Source of the DNA: Pectobacterium wasabiae CFBP 3304
GTDB lineage: Bacteria > Pseudomonadota > Gammaproteobacteria > Enterobacterales > Enterobacteriaceae
Direction: 5' to 3'
NCBI RefSeq assembly: GCF_001742185.1
Contig: NZ_CP015750.1
Coordinates: forward strand, 4,526,001 to 4,590,000
Length of the DNA: 64,000 nucleotides
The notes under the pieces are model-generated. The model was given only the letters and a program-made list of their open reading frames with translations, was not told the origin of the DNA and searched no databases. Both the position numbers and the translations under genes were made by a program. Positions 28,204 through 37,650 of the stretch are shown one piece after another; within the stretch, counting starts at the first letter, position 1, and the number at the start of each line of letters is the position of its first letter.

Positions 28204-29481
28204 TTATGCTTTCCAGCAGATCAGGCAGTAGTGCTTTTTACCACGACGCAGCAAGGTGTAGCGATCAAACAAGCGGTCAGCAGCACTGAAAGTGTATTCA
28301 GGATTAGCCTGCTTTTCGCCGTTAATCGTTACCGCATTCGAAGCAATCATCGTGCGCGCTTGACCGCGCGACGGCACCAGTTCGGCGCTGACCAACGCCT
28401 GTTGTAAATCAGCGCTGTTTTCCAGTTCGATAATCGGCATGCCATCCTGCGCGAGCTGAGCAAAGTCGTCCTGCGTCATATCCTGCAACGCGCCAGAGAA
28501 CAGGCTTTGCGTGATGCGACGAGCCGCTTCCAGACCCGATTCACCATGAACCATACGCGTGACGTCTTCCGCCAGCACGTATTGAGCACGTGGAGCTTTG
28601 CCGCTGTTTTTGTCTTCTTCTTCCAGCGCATCAATGTCTTCGAGGCTCATGAACGTAAAGAACTTCAGGAAGCGGTACACATCGGCATCCGCCGTGTTGA
28701 TCCAGAACTGGTAGAATTTGTAAGGACTGGTCTTGCTGGCATCCAGCCAGATTGCGCCGCCTTCCGTTTTACCGAATTTCGTGCCATCAGATTTGGTGAT
28801 CAGTGGAACAGTCAGACCGTAAACCTGCTTCTGATTCATACGGCGCGTCAAATCGATACCCGACGTGATGTTGCCCCACTGGTCAGACCCACCGATTTGC
28901 AGTTCGACGTCATGCTGCTTGTTCAGCGAGGCAAAGTCATACCCCTGTAACAGGTTGTAGGAGAACTCAGTGAATGAAATACCGACATCATCACGGTTTA
29001 AACGTTGCTTAACGGCTTCTTTGCTAATCATCTGATTAACGGAGAAATGCTTGCCGATATCACGCAGAAAATCCAGCACGTTCATGTTGCCAAACCAGTC
29101 GTAGTTATTGGCAGCAATCGCACTGTTTTTACCGCAGTCAAAATCCAGAAAAGGAGAAACTTGGCGGCGAATTTTTTCTACCCACTCACCCACGGTGTCA
29201 GCCGTGTTCAGCTTACGCTCTGTGGCTTTAAAGCTTGGGTCACCGATCAGCCCCGTCGCACCACCGACCAGTGCTACCGGTTGGTGACCAGCAAGTTGGA
29301 AGCGCTTCAGGCAGAGCAGCGGCACCAGATGCCCCAAATGCAAGCTGTCAGCGGTAGGATCAAAACCGCAATACAGTGCAATTGGCCCTTGCGCCAGCCG
29401 CTCTGCTAACGCTTCCTCATCCGTCACCTGGGCAATCAAGCCCCGCTCTTGCAATTGTTTAATCAGGTTACTACTCGCCAT
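28204..29481 (-). CDS. tyrS: Tyrosyl-tRNA synthetase
   Basis: This 425-residue class Ic synthetase charges tRNA-Tyr. The HIGH-type motif is HLGH ([20 protein letters not shown]), the KMSKS-type motif is KFGKT ([16 protein letters not shown]), and an S4-like RNA-binding domain is at the C-terminus ([20 protein letters not shown]). The start [15 protein letters not shown] equals the E. coli protein, so ATG 29481 is chosen over 29493. Length is normal for the bacterial TyrS. Confidence 0.98.
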   Translation of the reverse strand: MASSNLIKQLQERGLIAQVTDEEALAERLAQGPIALYCGFDPTADSLHLGHLVPLLCLKRFQLAGHQPVALVGGATGLIGDPSFKATERKLNTADTVGEWVEKIRRQVSPFLDFDCGKNSAIAANNYDWFGNMNVLDFLRDIGKHFSVNQMISKEAVKQRLNRDDVGISFTEFSYNLLQGYDFASLNKQHDVELQIGGSDQWGNITSGIDLTRRMNQKQVYGLTVPLITKSDGTKFGKTEGGAIWLDASKTSPYKFYQFWINTADADVYRFLKFFTFMSLEDIDALEEEDKNSGKAPRAQYVLAEDVTRMVHGESGLEAARRITQSLFSGALQDMTQDDFAQLAQDGMPIIELENSADLQQALVSAELVPSRGQARTMIASNAVTINGEKQANPEYTFSAADRLFDRYTLLRRGKKHYCLICWKA

Positions 29482-29715
29482 CGATAACTCCATTTTTATA
29501 AAAACAGGCCGTTACGTCCCCTTTGGGTTTACGCGCAGAGCCGTGAGAAATGCGCAGCATACCTGTCTGCTGTCGCATGATGATTTCGCTGCCGCATTAC
29601 CTTACGCAACAGACTACGAACGCCATATCGCCGGGCAATATCCAGCCAACGCGAAACTTCATAGAATAAAGTGCCGATGGTAGGAGCGCCAGCGTTTAAC
29701 ACGGATATTTCGTGA

Positions 29716-30399
29716 TTAAGGCGCTAAACGATCAATCTGCCAGCTCTCTTCTTGTCGCTGGTAGAAAAATCGGTCATGCAAGCGGTGCTCACCGCCCTGC
29801 CAGAACTCGACAGAATCGATGACGACGCGGAAGCCCCCCCAAAAACTCGGTAAAGGGACGTCGCCACTTTGGAATTTTTGCTTCAATTCTAAAAACTTGC
29901 TTTCCAGCACGCCGCGCGCGGAAATCCGGCTAGACTGTTTTGATACCCACGCACCAATCTGGCTGTCTTTCGGACGGCTATGGAAGTATTTCAGCACCTC
30001 AAGCGGCGACAGTTTCTCTACGCGCCCTAACACCATCACCTGCCGTTCCAGCATATGCCAGGGGAAAAGCAGGCTGATACGTGGATTGCTTTCCAGATGA
30101 TGAGCTTTTCGGCTGCCCATATTGGTATAAAACACCATGCCTTTCTCATCATAGTGTTTAAGCAGAACGATACGTTGATAGGGCTGCCCGTGTTCATCAA
30201 CAGTCGCGACAGACATCGCGGTAGGATCGGCCAGCTTCGCGTCACACGCCTGTTTCAGCCAGCGTTCAAACAAATCCAGCGGGTTAGCAGGGAGATCGCC
30301 ACGACGAAGCCCGCCACGCGTGTATTCACGGCGGATGTCAGCGATATCGGCTGGTTGAATAAGAGGAGTACCGTCAGAGGGGGAGCGTTCCTGAGTCAT
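29716..30399 (-). CDS. pdxH: Pyridoxamine/pyridoxine 5'-phosphate oxidase
   Basis: This 227-residue FMN-dependent oxidase makes pyridoxal 5'-phosphate from PNP or PMP. Family blocks include [58 protein letters not shown] (FMN contacts), SKQSSRIS and [15 protein letters not shown] at the C-terminus. ATG 30399 is preceded by AGGA and gives a protein of usual length; the frame is open further upstream. It lies 92 bases after mliC. Confidence 0.97.
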   Translation of the reverse strand: MTQERSPSDGTPLIQPADIADIRREYTRGGLRRGDLPANPLDLFERWLKQACDAKLADPTAMSVATVDEHGQPYQRIVLLKHYDEKGMVFYTNMGSRKAHHLESNPRISLLFPWHMLERQVMVLGRVEKLSPLEVLKYFHSRPKDSQIGAWVSKQSSRISARGVLESKFLELKQKFQSGDVPLPSFWGGFRVVIDSVEFWQGGEHRLHDRFFYQRQEESWQIDRLAP

Positions 30400-30505
30400 A
30401 ATATCCTGCTGTCGCAATGTCGGGCCAGAAGCGGGGAAAATCCCATTCTGCTCCCGTACCCGAAAAATCGCAATCAGCACTGACACCACTAACGTTCGGT
30501 GTCAG

Positions 30506-30823
30506 TTACATCGGTGACAACATGCAATCGTCCACGATAACGCGTTCACCTCGTTGGATAAATGCACGCTCGCCCTTGCTCCAGAACGTATAGGTGGCAT
30601 TGCTGTACCTGACTCCAGAAGCGGACACCACCTGAGGAAGCACCAAGCGTTCGCCATCCAGCAGGAAACTCACCTGTGCAGGCTTTTCGCCGCCCTGCTG
30701 TAACGTGACGGTTAGCGGCATGGTGCCACATTGATAATGCAGCGTTTCCACTGTCTGTTTATGACCAAAATAGCTGCATCCGCTTAGCAGGATCAGCACG
30801 GCCCCCGTCAGCAATTGTTTCAT
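30506..30823 (-). CDS. mliC: Membrane-bound lysozyme inhibitor of C-type lysozyme
   Basis: This 105-residue lipoprotein has lipobox LLSGC with lipidated Cys at residue 16 and a MliC/PliC beta-barrel domain: YQCGTMPLTVTL, VRYSNATYTFWSKGERAFI and the C-terminal DDCML. The second cysteine of the domain's disulphide is present. It protects the cell wall by inhibiting C-type lysozymes in the periplasm, plausibly useful against host or insect lysozymes. Start ATG 30823 follows AGGAGAAAA. It sits between anmK and pdxH as in E. coli. Confidence 0.93.
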   Translation of the reverse strand: MKQLLTGAVLILLSGCSYFGHKQTVETLHYQCGTMPLTVTLQQGGEKPAQVSFLLDGERLVLPQVVSASGVRYSNATYTFWSKGERAFIQRGERVIVDDCMLSPM

Positions 30824-30919
30824 TTTTTCTCCTGTCATTCTTGTCGATGGTGACAACTAACGCTGCCGCTCATTGAAGTTTAACAAGAGGATAAACACGA
30901 ACCTCTCGGTAAAATCTGA

Positions 30920-32032
30920 TTAATCCACGTTGCTCGGATAAATCGCGCCTAATACAGTTTCCTGACTCGCCCCCGTGACTGACGGCAGATTACCCGGCAA
31001 TCCCGATAGCGTTCGTGACGCCAGCCAGGCAAATGCCAGCGCCTCCATATCATCGCCGCTCACGCCATATTCATCCGTGGTGCTGACTTCGATACCCGGC
31101 AATAGGGCCGAGAGGCGCATCATAATGAGTGGATTACGCGCACCGCCACCACAAACCAATAAACGCTCACATCCACCGACCAGTAGCACCTGTTCAGCAA
31201 TGCTCATGGCCGTCAGTTCAACCAGCGTCGCCTGAACATCCTGCGACGCAATCGGCGGCAGGCCAGCTAGCATTCTTTCCAACCAGCCCAGATTGAAATA
31301 CTCACGTCCGGTGCTTTTCGGTGCCCGTAACGCAAAATAAGGATCGGTCAACATTCGACGTAGCAATAACGGGTTCACCTGACCGCTCATCGCCCATACC
31401 GCGTCTTTATCATACGGCTGGGCACAGTGCCGCCAGATCCAGGCGTCCAGTAGCATATTCCCCGGCCCGGTATCGTAACCCCGCACGGGCGCACCCGGCA
31501 CCAACAGTGACAGATTGGCGATCCCTCCGATATTGAGCACGATACGACGCTCGACAGGATGCAGTAACAGCGCATGATGGAATGATGGCACCAGCGGCGC
31601 GCCTTGCCCACCATAAGCCAAATCGCGACGACGAAAATCGCCCACGGTCGTGATACCCGTTAAGGCAGCAACACGGTTATTATCTCCTATCTGCAACGTA
31701 CACGGTGCATCGCTCGTAGGTTCATGCCAGACCGTCTGCCCATGGCAGCCAATCGCGGTAATATCCTGCGCCCCCAGCCCCGTCTCTTTAAGCAGCGTCA
31801 GAACCGCTTCGGCAAACAAAATACCCAAACGCGTATCCAACTGGCCCAAGGCAGACAGCGTCACTGCCTGCCCCTGACACATCCCCAAGATGGCCATTTT
31901 GATATCCTGCGGTATCGGGTGACAGTAGCTGGCCTGCTGAGCAACCGTATGTTCATCAATCGCGGCTAGCACAACATCAACACCATCAAGACTGGTGCCG
32001 GACATCACGCCAATATATCTGCCTGATCTCAT
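30920..32032 (-). CDS. anmK: Anhydro-N-acetylmuramic acid kinase
   Basis: This 370-residue kinase of the ASKHA superfamily hydrolyses the 1,6-anhydro bond and phosphorylates anhMurNAc in cell-wall recycling. Signatures: [20 protein letters not shown] at the N-terminus, [43 protein letters not shown] and [13 protein letters not shown]. The length equals E. coli AnmK. Downstream mliC and pdxH lie on the same strand. Confidence 0.97.
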   Translation of the reverse strand: MRSGRYIGVMSGTSLDGVDVVLAAIDEHTVAQQASYCHPIPQDIKMAILGMCQGQAVTLSALGQLDTRLGILFAEAVLTLLKETGLGAQDITAIGCHGQTVWHEPTSDAPCTLQIGDNNRVAALTGITTVGDFRRRDLAYGGQGAPLVPSFHHALLLHPVERRIVLNIGGIANLSLLVPGAPVRGYDTGPGNMLLDAWIWRHCAQPYDKDAVWAMSGQVNPLLLRRMLTDPYFALRAPKSTGREYFNLGWLERMLAGLPPIASQDVQATLVELTAMSIAEQVLLVGGCERLLVCGGGARNPLIMMRLSALLPGIEVSTTDEYGVSGDDMEALAFAWLASRTLSGLPGNLPSVTGASQETVLGAIYPSNVD

Positions 32033-32382
32033 TATATAGCCTTTTCCACTGTGGGATTAAAAAGAGAACACCGATAACAACCGTTACGTTGAGAATAAAA
32101 ATAGCACGTTAACACGCTGAATTATTAAATTTTTTGCGTTTTTGCCATACGGGTTAGGTTTTAACCAAAAGTGGGATTTTGATAATATTTGCTACAAAAA
32201 AAGCCGAGTGTTGTGCTATTTACTCTTCTGTTTAGACGTAATTTAAGCGCACTATTATATTCTGAAAAAAAGAGTAAAAAGAGTGGCATGCTACTCTGAG
32301 CCAGACCATAATTTATGGGTATAACACTGCGTCGGCCGAGGCTGAGCCAGCCCGACATATTCGCTATTGAGGAGTTTTTATT
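32033..32382. other. Divergent anmK/slyB intergenic region
   Basis: This AT-rich 350-bp spacer contains the slyB promoter region with a candidate PhoP site and a good slyB ribosome site (GAGGAG). No other gene is seen. Confidence 0.6.
32229..32258 (+). promoter_or_regulatory. Candidate PhoP box and -10 element for slyB
   Basis: TGTTTA-N5-AATTTA (32229-32245) resembles the PhoP direct repeat (T/G)GTTTA-N5-(T/G)GTTTA, with two mismatches in the second half. A TATTAT element follows at 32253-32258. slyB is PhoP-regulated in E. coli and Salmonella, which supports the reading; the spacing was judged by eye. Confidence 0.4.
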
Positions 32383-32850
32383 ATGATGAAGCGTTTGCTT
32401 GTGGTTACCCTTGCGGGTATCACGCTCGCTGGTTGTGCTAATACCAGTACGCTTTCTGGTGATGTGTACAGCGCATCCGAAGCTAAACAGGTGCAGACCG
32501 TTACCTACGGCACCATCGTTTCTATGCGCCCGGTGCAAATTCAGGCAGGGGAAGATTCTAACGTTATCGGCGCGCTGGGCGGTGCTGTACTGGGTGGTTT
32601 CCTGGGTAATACTATCGGCGGCGGTTCCGGTCGTAGTCTGGCGACGGCGGCTGGCGCGGTGGCGGGTGGTGTCGCGGGTCAAAGCGCGACGGGTGCACTG
32701 AACCGTACACAGGGCGTAGAGCTGGAAATTCGTCGTGATGACGGCAGTACCATTATGGTAGTGCAGAAACAGGGCGATACGAAATTCAGCGCAGGTCAAC
32801 GTGTTGCCATGGCCAGCAATGGCCGCAGTATCACTGTCTCGCCACGCTAA
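32383..32850 (+). CDS. slyB: Outer-membrane lipoprotein SlyB
   Basis: This 155-residue lipoprotein has lipobox LAGC (Cys at residue 18) and a glycine-zipper domain (GALGGAVLGGFLGNTIGGGS, then SRSLATAAGAVAGGVAGQ-like), followed by ELEIRRDDGSTIMVVQKQGD and the C-terminus VSPR. It is nearly collinear with E. coli SlyB, a PhoPQ-regulated protein that stabilises the outer membrane under stress. It is convergent with slyA, as in E. coli. Confidence 0.96.
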   Translation: MMKRLLVVTLAGITLAGCANTSTLSGDVYSASEAKQVQTVTYGTIVSMRPVQIQAGEDSNVIGALGGAVLGGFLGNTIGGGSGRSLATAAGAVAGGVAGQSATGALNRTQGVELEIRRDDGSTIMVVQKQGDTKFSAGQRVAMASNGRSITVSPR

Positions 32851-32857
32851 TGTTGCA

Positions 32858-32888
32858 TGACGATCGCCGCTTTTCGCGGCGATCGTCA
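32858..32888 (+). terminator. slyB downstream stem-loop
   Basis: A 13-bp perfect stem (32858-32870 with 32876-32888) with a 5-nt loop lies 8 bases after the slyB stop. It lacks a T tract. Confidence 0.6.
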
Positions 32889-32896
32889 CAACGAAT

Positions 32897-32950
32897 AAAA
32901 AATTCCCGGAATAAATAACCAATAATTGGTATCAGTAATATTACCGGGAT
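32897..32950 (-). terminator. slyA terminator region with nested hairpins
   Basis: On the minus strand an outer stem (32904-32909 with about 32944-32949) encloses an inner ACCAATaATTGGT hairpin and is followed by a T run (complement of 32897-32902). Confidence 0.6.
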
Positions 32951-32981
32951 TTCATTCTCCCTCTGCGTAACCCAAATTTAG

Positions 32982-33422
32982 TTACACTTGATTTTCATGT
33001 AATGCCAATATATTTTTCTCAAGACGCGCAACCAACAGCGCTAATTCATCAACCTGTTCCGGCGTAATTCCAAATAACACCTCACTTCGTGTATGACTAA
33101 TTACACCATTGACTGCCTGTATTATTGGTTCTGCTGATTCAGTCAGCATAATACGTTTTGCCCGACGATCGTGAGCACAAACGTGGCGAGTGATTAACCC
33201 CTTCTCCTCAAGTTGATCCAATGTCCGGACTAATGAGGGTTGCTCAATACCGATTGCTTTAGCCAATTGAATCTGCGACTGGCCGGGGGGTAAGTGGTAT
33301 ATGTTATGCAACGTGACCCAATGCGTTTGAGTCAGTTCAAGTGGTTTTAATCGGTGATCGACCAGTGCACGCCACACGCGCACCAGACGAGCTAAATCAG
33401 ATCCTAATGGCAATTCCATCAC
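32982..33422 (-). CDS. slyA: MarR-family regulator SlyA
   Basis: This 146-residue winged-helix dimer matches SlyA/RovA/Hor: [40 protein letters not shown], the recognition region [40 protein letters not shown] (wing, with DRRAK) and the dimerisation C-terminus. In soft-rot bacteria this protein (Hor) controls antibiotic and exoenzyme production; in Salmonella it counters H-NS silencing. A SlyA-type palindrome directly upstream (33435-33446) suggests autoregulation. Confidence 0.95.
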   Translation of the reverse strand: MMELPLGSDLARLVRVWRALVDHRLKPLELTQTHWVTLHNIYHLPPGQSQIQLAKAIGIEQPSLVRTLDQLEEKGLITRHVCAHDRRAKRIMLTESAEPIIQAVNGVISHTRSEVLFGITPEQVDELALLVARLEKNILALHENQV

Positions 33423-33434
33423 CTCTCCTTATTG

Positions 33435-33446
33435 TTAGCACGCTAA
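33435..33446. promoter_or_regulatory. SlyA operator-like palindrome upstream of slyA
   Basis: TTAGCACGCTAA differs at one position from the described SlyA site TTAGCAAGCTAA and lies 13 bases before the slyA start codon. Confidence 0.55.
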
Positions 33447-33649
33447 GTTATATCCCTGGATTGCAATCAACTCTGATTTATAAGAATAAAAAAACGATAT
33501 TATTATCGTAAAAATAGAACCTTCACGGAAGGCGATTCTATCAAATAAACGCCTTTTAAAAATGATCTTAGGCTTATTTTATTCAATCGAACGCGACTAC
33601 GTTGCTTAAACAAAATTTCACGTAAATAGATCATCTAAGACAAAATGGC

Positions 33650-33889
33650 TTAAAACAACGATGGCTGATGGGACTCTACTGGTGTATCGGTTTTTTCTGA
33701 ACGCTGTGACCGTTTCATTCTTTGCCGACACAAACGCAGTACATCCTGTTTCTGCGCATCACTCATTTGGCTCCAACTAAAGCGTTCGTTACGATTGCGA
33801 AAGCAACCGCGACAATATCCGCTGTCATCCGTCTGACAAATACCACGGCACGGATTAGGGACAACAAAGAGTTCAAGTTGCTCTGGCAC
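33650..33889 (-). CDS. ydhL: DUF1289 small cysteine-rich protein YdhL
   Basis: This 79-residue protein of the DUF1289 family has a four-cysteine signature in NPCRGICQTDDSGYCRGCFRNR, followed by RFSWSQMSDAQKQDVLRLCR and the end PSLF, as in E. coli YdhL. I choose GTG 33889, which follows GGGAGGT and gives the same length as E. coli; the open frame to 34084 shows no similarity. The cysteines suggest metal binding; function unknown. In E. coli it lies near nemR-nemA-gloA; nemR and nemA are absent here. Confidence 0.85.
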   Translation of the reverse strand: MPEQLELFVVPNPCRGICQTDDSGYCRGCFRNRNERFSWSQMSDAQKQDVLRLCRQRMKRSQRSEKTDTPVESHQPSLF

Positions 33890-34178
33890 ACCACCTCCCG
33901 CGACAACTCTATTTATTGAAGCCCTGTTCTTTACTGCTGGCAAGCCAAAACGGACCGTCACAATGAAAATAATTAGATAAGCATTGTAATCACTGACGAT
34001 TTTTTTATACGCAAGGTAGCCTAAAATTCCCCTACTGCGCAATAAACCCCTCCGGTTAGTACGTTTTAACACAAACCTCACCATCGTGTCGCATTTTTAG
34101 CATCACCCCAACAGCTTGGACTCACCAGAGCCACAACGCTATACTTCCCTTTTGTTGCACTTTTTTAACGAGGGCATT

Positions 34179-34586
34179 ATGCGTTTACTTCATACCATGC
34201 TGCGTGTTGGCAATTTACAACGTTCTATTGATTTCTATACTCAGATTCTGGGAATGCGTGTACTACGCACCAGCGAAAATACCGAATACAAATACACACT
34301 GGCTTTCGTCGGTTATACCGAGGAGAGCGAAGGTGCAGTTATCGAACTGACTTACAACTGGGGTGTCGACAGCTATGATTTAGGCAACGCCTATGGTCAT
34401 ATCGCGTTGGGCGTTGACGATGTTGCCGCAACCTGTGAGCGTATCCGCAAAGCGGGTGGCAATGTGACGCGTGAAGCTGGCCCGGTCAAAGGCGGTACTA
34501 CCGTTATCGCATTCATCGAAGATCCAGACGGCTATAAAATCGAATTGATCGAGAACGCCCACGCTGGTAGCGGCATCGGTCACTAA
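34179..34586 (+). CDS. gloA: Lactoylglutathione lyase (glyoxalase I)
   Basis: This 135-residue enzyme converts the methylglyoxal-glutathione hemithioacetal to S-lactoylglutathione. Nickel ligands of the E. coli type are visible: His5 ([10 protein letters not shown]), Glu56 (VIELTYNW), His74 ([10 protein letters not shown]) and Glu122 (GYKIELIE). The start ATG 34179 after GAGGG gives the exact E. coli length; the upstream extension is not used. It precedes rnt on the same strand. Confidence 0.97.
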   Translation: MRLLHTMLRVGNLQRSIDFYTQILGMRVLRTSENTEYKYTLAFVGYTEESEGAVIELTYNWGVDSYDLGNAYGHIALGVDDVAATCERIRKAGGNVTREAGPVKGGTTVIAFIEDPDGYKIELIENAHAGSGIGH

Positions 34587-34745
34587 TATCCAGTATTCTA
34601 CAGGTGCTACATCGGCACCTGTTCTCCCTCTTCGCCTCCTCTCATCTTCTGCTATTTCCTTCGTTTGAAAGCCAACGGGCATGCTGCATCTCCGGCCAAA
34701 ATTTGCCATAATGCGCGCTGCGTTTTGCTGACAATTAAGAGACAA

Positions 34746-35417
34746 ATGGCTGATAAAAGTGATCTGAACGCCCTGAGCGGCCGTTTTCGTGGGTTTTACC
34801 CGGTAGTGATTGATGTTGAAACCGCTGGATTTAATGCGAAAACCGATGCCTTGCTGGAAGTCGCGGCGGTAACATTAAAAATGGATCAAGACGGTTGGTT
34901 ACAGCCAGATGAAACCCTACATTTTCATGTTGAGCCATTCGAAGGTGCGATTCTAGAGCCTGCAGCGTTGGCGTTTAACGGTATTGACCCCACCAACCCA
35001 CTGCGCGGCGCAGTGAGCGAATACGATGCGCTGCACGAAATTTTCAAAGTCGTGCGTAAAGGGATTAAAGATCAGGGCTGCAACCGCGCGATTATCGTGG
35101 CGCATAATGCCACGTTCGATCACAGTTTTATGGCAGCGGCAGCGGATCGTTGTAGCCTGAAACGTAACCCATTCCACCCTTTCGCCACGTTCGATACCGC
35201 CGCACTCAGCGGGCTGGTTCTGGGCCAGACGGTTCTGGCTAAAGCCTGTATTACCGCCGGTATTGCGTTCGACTCCAGCCAGGCGCACTCCGCGCTGTAT
35301 GACACCAACCAGACCGCATTATTATTCTGTGAGTTGGTTAATCGCTGGAAACGTCTGGGTGGGTGGCCACTTGCGCTGGAAGAAAATGCTGCCGAAGACG
35401 CGTCAACCGAAGACTGA
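34746..35417 (+). CDS. rnt: Ribonuclease T
   Basis: This 223-residue DEDD-family 3'-5' exoribonuclease trims tRNA and other stable RNA 3' ends. Catalytic motifs: [20 protein letters not shown] (Exo I, D-x-E), [12 protein letters not shown] (Exo II) and [20 protein letters not shown] (Exo III with His and Asp). Start [20 protein letters not shown] matches E. coli Rnt, so ATG 34746 is used. A stem-loop at 35444-35469 separates it from the convergent grxD. Confidence 0.96.
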   Translation: MADKSDLNALSGRFRGFYPVVIDVETAGFNAKTDALLEVAAVTLKMDQDGWLQPDETLHFHVEPFEGAILEPAALAFNGIDPTNPLRGAVSEYDALHEIFKVVRKGIKDQGCNRAIIVAHNATFDHSFMAAAADRCSLKRNPFHPFATFDTAALSGLVLGQTVLAKACITAGIAFDSSQAHSALYDTNQTALLFCELVNRWKRLGGWPLALEENAAEDASTED

Positions 35418-35443
35418 TAAAACGCGAAAATTAGTGGTAAAAA

Positions 35444-35469
35444 CAACGGGTGCCATAAGGCACCCGTTG
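35444..35469. terminator. rnt/grxD intergenic stem-loop
   Basis: A perfect 11-bp stem (CAACGGGTGCC arm, 35444-35454 with 35459-35469) has a 4-nt loop, between convergent genes. No clear T tract. Confidence 0.55.
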
Positions 35470-35528
35470 GAATATTCACGCTCACAATATAACAATACTT
35501 AGCATTGTTATTACACGTGCTTAAAGCA

Positions 35529-35879
35529 TTACTCTTGATCGGCCTGCTGCGCTTTGTATTTATCAGCCGTTTCTTTGATCAGTTGTTGCAGTTCACCGCG
35601 CTGAAACATTTCAACTACGATATCACAGCCGCCAACCAGTTCGCCGTCCACCCACAACTGTGGGAATGTCGGCCAGTTCGCGTATTTCGGCAGCTCAGCA
35701 CGAATATCCGGGTTCTGTAAAATATCAACATAAGCAAAGCGTTCGCCACAGGAAGACAATGCCTGAACGGTCTGTGCAGAAAAACCGCAGCTTGGCAATT
35801 TTGGGGAACCTTTCATGTACAGCAGAATCGGGTTTTCAGCAATTTGGCGCTGAATTTTTTCAATTGTCGGTGTCGTCAT
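35529..35879 (-). CDS. grxD: Monothiol glutaredoxin 4
   Basis: This 116-residue monothiol glutaredoxin has the CGFS active site (GSPKLPSCGFSAQTVQAL). It shows the glutathione-binding segments NWPTFPQLWVDGELVGGCDI and a C-terminal helical extension. Monothiol glutaredoxins carry a bridging [2Fe-2S] cluster, often with BolA, and act in iron-sulfur trafficking. Length and sequence match E. coli GrxD. Confidence 0.97.
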   Translation of the reverse strand: MTTPTIEKIQRQIAENPILLYMKGSPKLPSCGFSAQTVQALSSCGERFAYVDILQNPDIRAELPKYANWPTFPQLWVDGELVGGCDIVVEMFQRGELQQLIKETADKYKAQQADQE

Positions 35880-36220
35880 CTTCTTGCTTCCTTAAATCTA
35901 TAGGATGGCTAACGTCCAAAACGCTAGCCATGAGTCGCTGTCAGAGTGTTACGACAGCGACATTGACTCAATGATATTGTACCGATGCCACTAGCTACAA
36001 AAAAACGCCATTTTTTGTAGGGTTATTTTTCTATCTCGATTATTCGGCATTGGTGAAATCAACGCCAGAAAACGCTGATAAATCAAACGAAAAAATAACT
36101 ATTAACGTTTTTTCACTATTCTGTATGAATAAAGCGACCGTGCCCACTTTTTTATGACGCCGTTTTCAGGAATACTGTGCGGATTGAGCGAGTTAAGGAT
36201 TATGTTCGGTCACTTTTATT
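35880..36220. other. Divergent grxD/mepH intergenic region
   Basis: This 341-bp AT-rich spacer must hold promoters for both flanking genes. I see no gene, and no strong consensus site that I can defend. Confidence 0.5.
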
Positions 36221-37072
36221 ATGCGCTTATTTATTACTCTTTTTATATTATTTTTCAGCAACCTATCCCTGAACATCGTTCAGGCTGCGCCGCATACCCC
36301 GCATTCTGCACCGAAGAAAAGCGCCGTTGAAGAAACGAATAAGAAAGGTCGTCAAACAAAGGGTAATGCTAAATCACCGACGCCAATCAAAAGCAAAAAA
36401 CCAGAACCCATCGCAGTCAGCAATAAGGCCAAACCTCGCACGGCTAACAAATCGGCAGAAAAGACGCCATCACGGACGCAAGGTAGCACACCAGCGCTAG
36501 TGAAAAAAAACCTTAAAAAGCTGAAGCCTGAAAACGATAGGCAGACAATCGCACAGGCCAGAGTCAAAACCGGGCTGAAGAAGACCGTACTCAAAGGGAA
36601 AGTGGATAAAGACCCACCAACCACAGAAAAAGGGATGACGCTGAGCGCGGCACACAAAAAACGCTATCAGCACGCCAAAACGACAGCAATGAATAAGTTG
36701 ATGAGCCAGATCGGTAAACCTTACCACTGGGGCGGTTCATCTCCTTTTACCGGATTCGACTGTAGCGGACTGGTCTATTATGCGTATAAAGATGTCGTTA
36801 AGATCCAAATCCCACGTACCGCGAACGAAATGTACCATCTGCGCGATGCCGCTCCGATTAAAAAGAGTGAACTGGAAAGTGGCGACCTGGTCTTCTTCCG
36901 CATCAACAATCGTGGGGCAGCCGATCATGTCGGGGTTTATTTGGGAGAAGGCAAATTTATCCAGTCGCCGCGTACAGGCTCAGATATTCGTATCAGCAAA
37001 CTGAGTGAGGACTATTGGCAGGAGCACTATGTTGGAGCGCGGCGCGTGGTGACACCACAGACTATTCGTTAA
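36221..37072 (+). CDS. mepH: NlpC/P60 murein endopeptidase, MepH-like
   Basis: This 283-residue secreted protein has a signal peptide ending about LNIVQAAPH, a long Lys/Pro/Thr-rich low-complexity linker (residues about 25-140) and a C-terminal NlpC/P60 domain. The catalytic Cys is in GFDCSGLVYYAY and His in ADHVGVYLGEG, with GKPYHWGGSSP upstream. By position next to grxD it is MepH (YdhO), which cleaves meso-DAP to D-Ala cross-links in the periplasm. The basic linker could bind the anionic wall. In E. coli sodB follows; here it does not. Confidence 0.9.
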   Translation: MRLFITLFILFFSNLSLNIVQAAPHTPHSAPKKSAVEETNKKGRQTKGNAKSPTPIKSKKPEPIAVSNKAKPRTANKSAEKTPSRTQGSTPALVKKNLKKLKPENDRQTIAQARVKTGLKKTVLKGKVDKDPPTTEKGMTLSAAHKKRYQHAKTTAMNKLMSQIGKPYHWGGSSPFTGFDCSGLVYYAYKDVVKIQIPRTANEMYHLRDAAPIKKSELESGDLVFFRINNRGAADHVGVYLGEGKFIQSPRTGSDIRISKLSEDYWQEHYVGARRVVTPQTIR

Positions 37073-37106
37073 GAGATAGGGGCAACCTACGTCGAACAGC
37101 AGTGAT

Positions 37107-37163
37107 GCAGACACGTTTTATGCACCACAAACGTGTCTGCGTGCTTAACTAATGCGGAAGCAC
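37107..37163. terminator. Two stem-loops between mepH and ynhF
   Basis: A perfect 12-bp stem (37107-37118 with 37129-37140) is followed by a 6-bp stem GTGCTT/AAGCAC (37141-37146 with 37158-37163). They lie between the convergent mepH and ynhF and may end both transcripts. Confidence 0.55.
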
Positions 37164-37170
37164 CGAGCGG

Positions 37171-37260
37171 TTAGTTCAGCACCGCAACAAAGCTAAATGC
37201 GATGATCACGGCCAACGAGCCAACGGTTGTCAGCAGAGACATCTTCAGATTTGTATCCAT
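37171..37260 (-). CDS. ynhF: Small membrane protein YnhF
   Basis: This 29-residue single-span protein begins MDTNLKMSLLTTVGSLAVII and ends AFSFVAVLN. A strong ribosome site (AAGGAG) precedes the ATG. Size, an N-terminal M-x-T-x-L-K-x-S-L pattern and position next to purR match E. coli YnhF, a small stress-associated inner-membrane protein of unknown mechanism. One hydrophobic helix spans about residues 8-27. It is too short for most automatic ORF callers. Confidence 0.85.
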   Translation of the reverse strand: MDTNLKMSLLTTVGSLAVIIAFSFVAVLN

Positions 37261-37650
37261 AAACCACTCCTTATTAGCGAACAAGTTTCATCTGAAACTT
37301 CCTCTGAAAAAAAGACACCACCATTTGCAGCAGAACCCACAGGGCAGTTAAAGCCACAAATAATAGGGTTATTACGATTCTTTCATAATTCTAGCGAAAA
37401 ATCTCCGACGAATGCATCACTAATAGTATAAATTAGCCCTTTCACTTTCATGATAAATCGGACACAATCCGCTGTTTATGAAAGCGCTGCGTATCAGTCG
37501 AAAAACGTCAAGCCAGATCCCTTCGGTATAACATTCGGCACTCTCCTTCTGAAATCCTGTTTTTTAGCTTAGAAGAAGAACTTTAAACGTAGGCAAACGA
37601 TTAACAATATACTTACGTCTGTAACAGGTAAGTTCAGGAGTCATTTTTAG
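37261..37650. other. Divergent ynhF/purR intergenic region
   Basis: These 390 bases contain the ynhF ribosome site at the left end and the purR promoter with a PurR-type operator at 37591-37606. No other gene is visible. Confidence 0.55.
37591..37606. promoter_or_regulatory. PurR operator-like site upstream of purR
   Basis: AGGCAAACGATTAACA matches 9 of the 11 fixed positions of the PurR consensus ANGCAANCGNTTNCNT, 45 bases before the purR start. PurR represses its own gene in E. coli. Confidence 0.5.
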
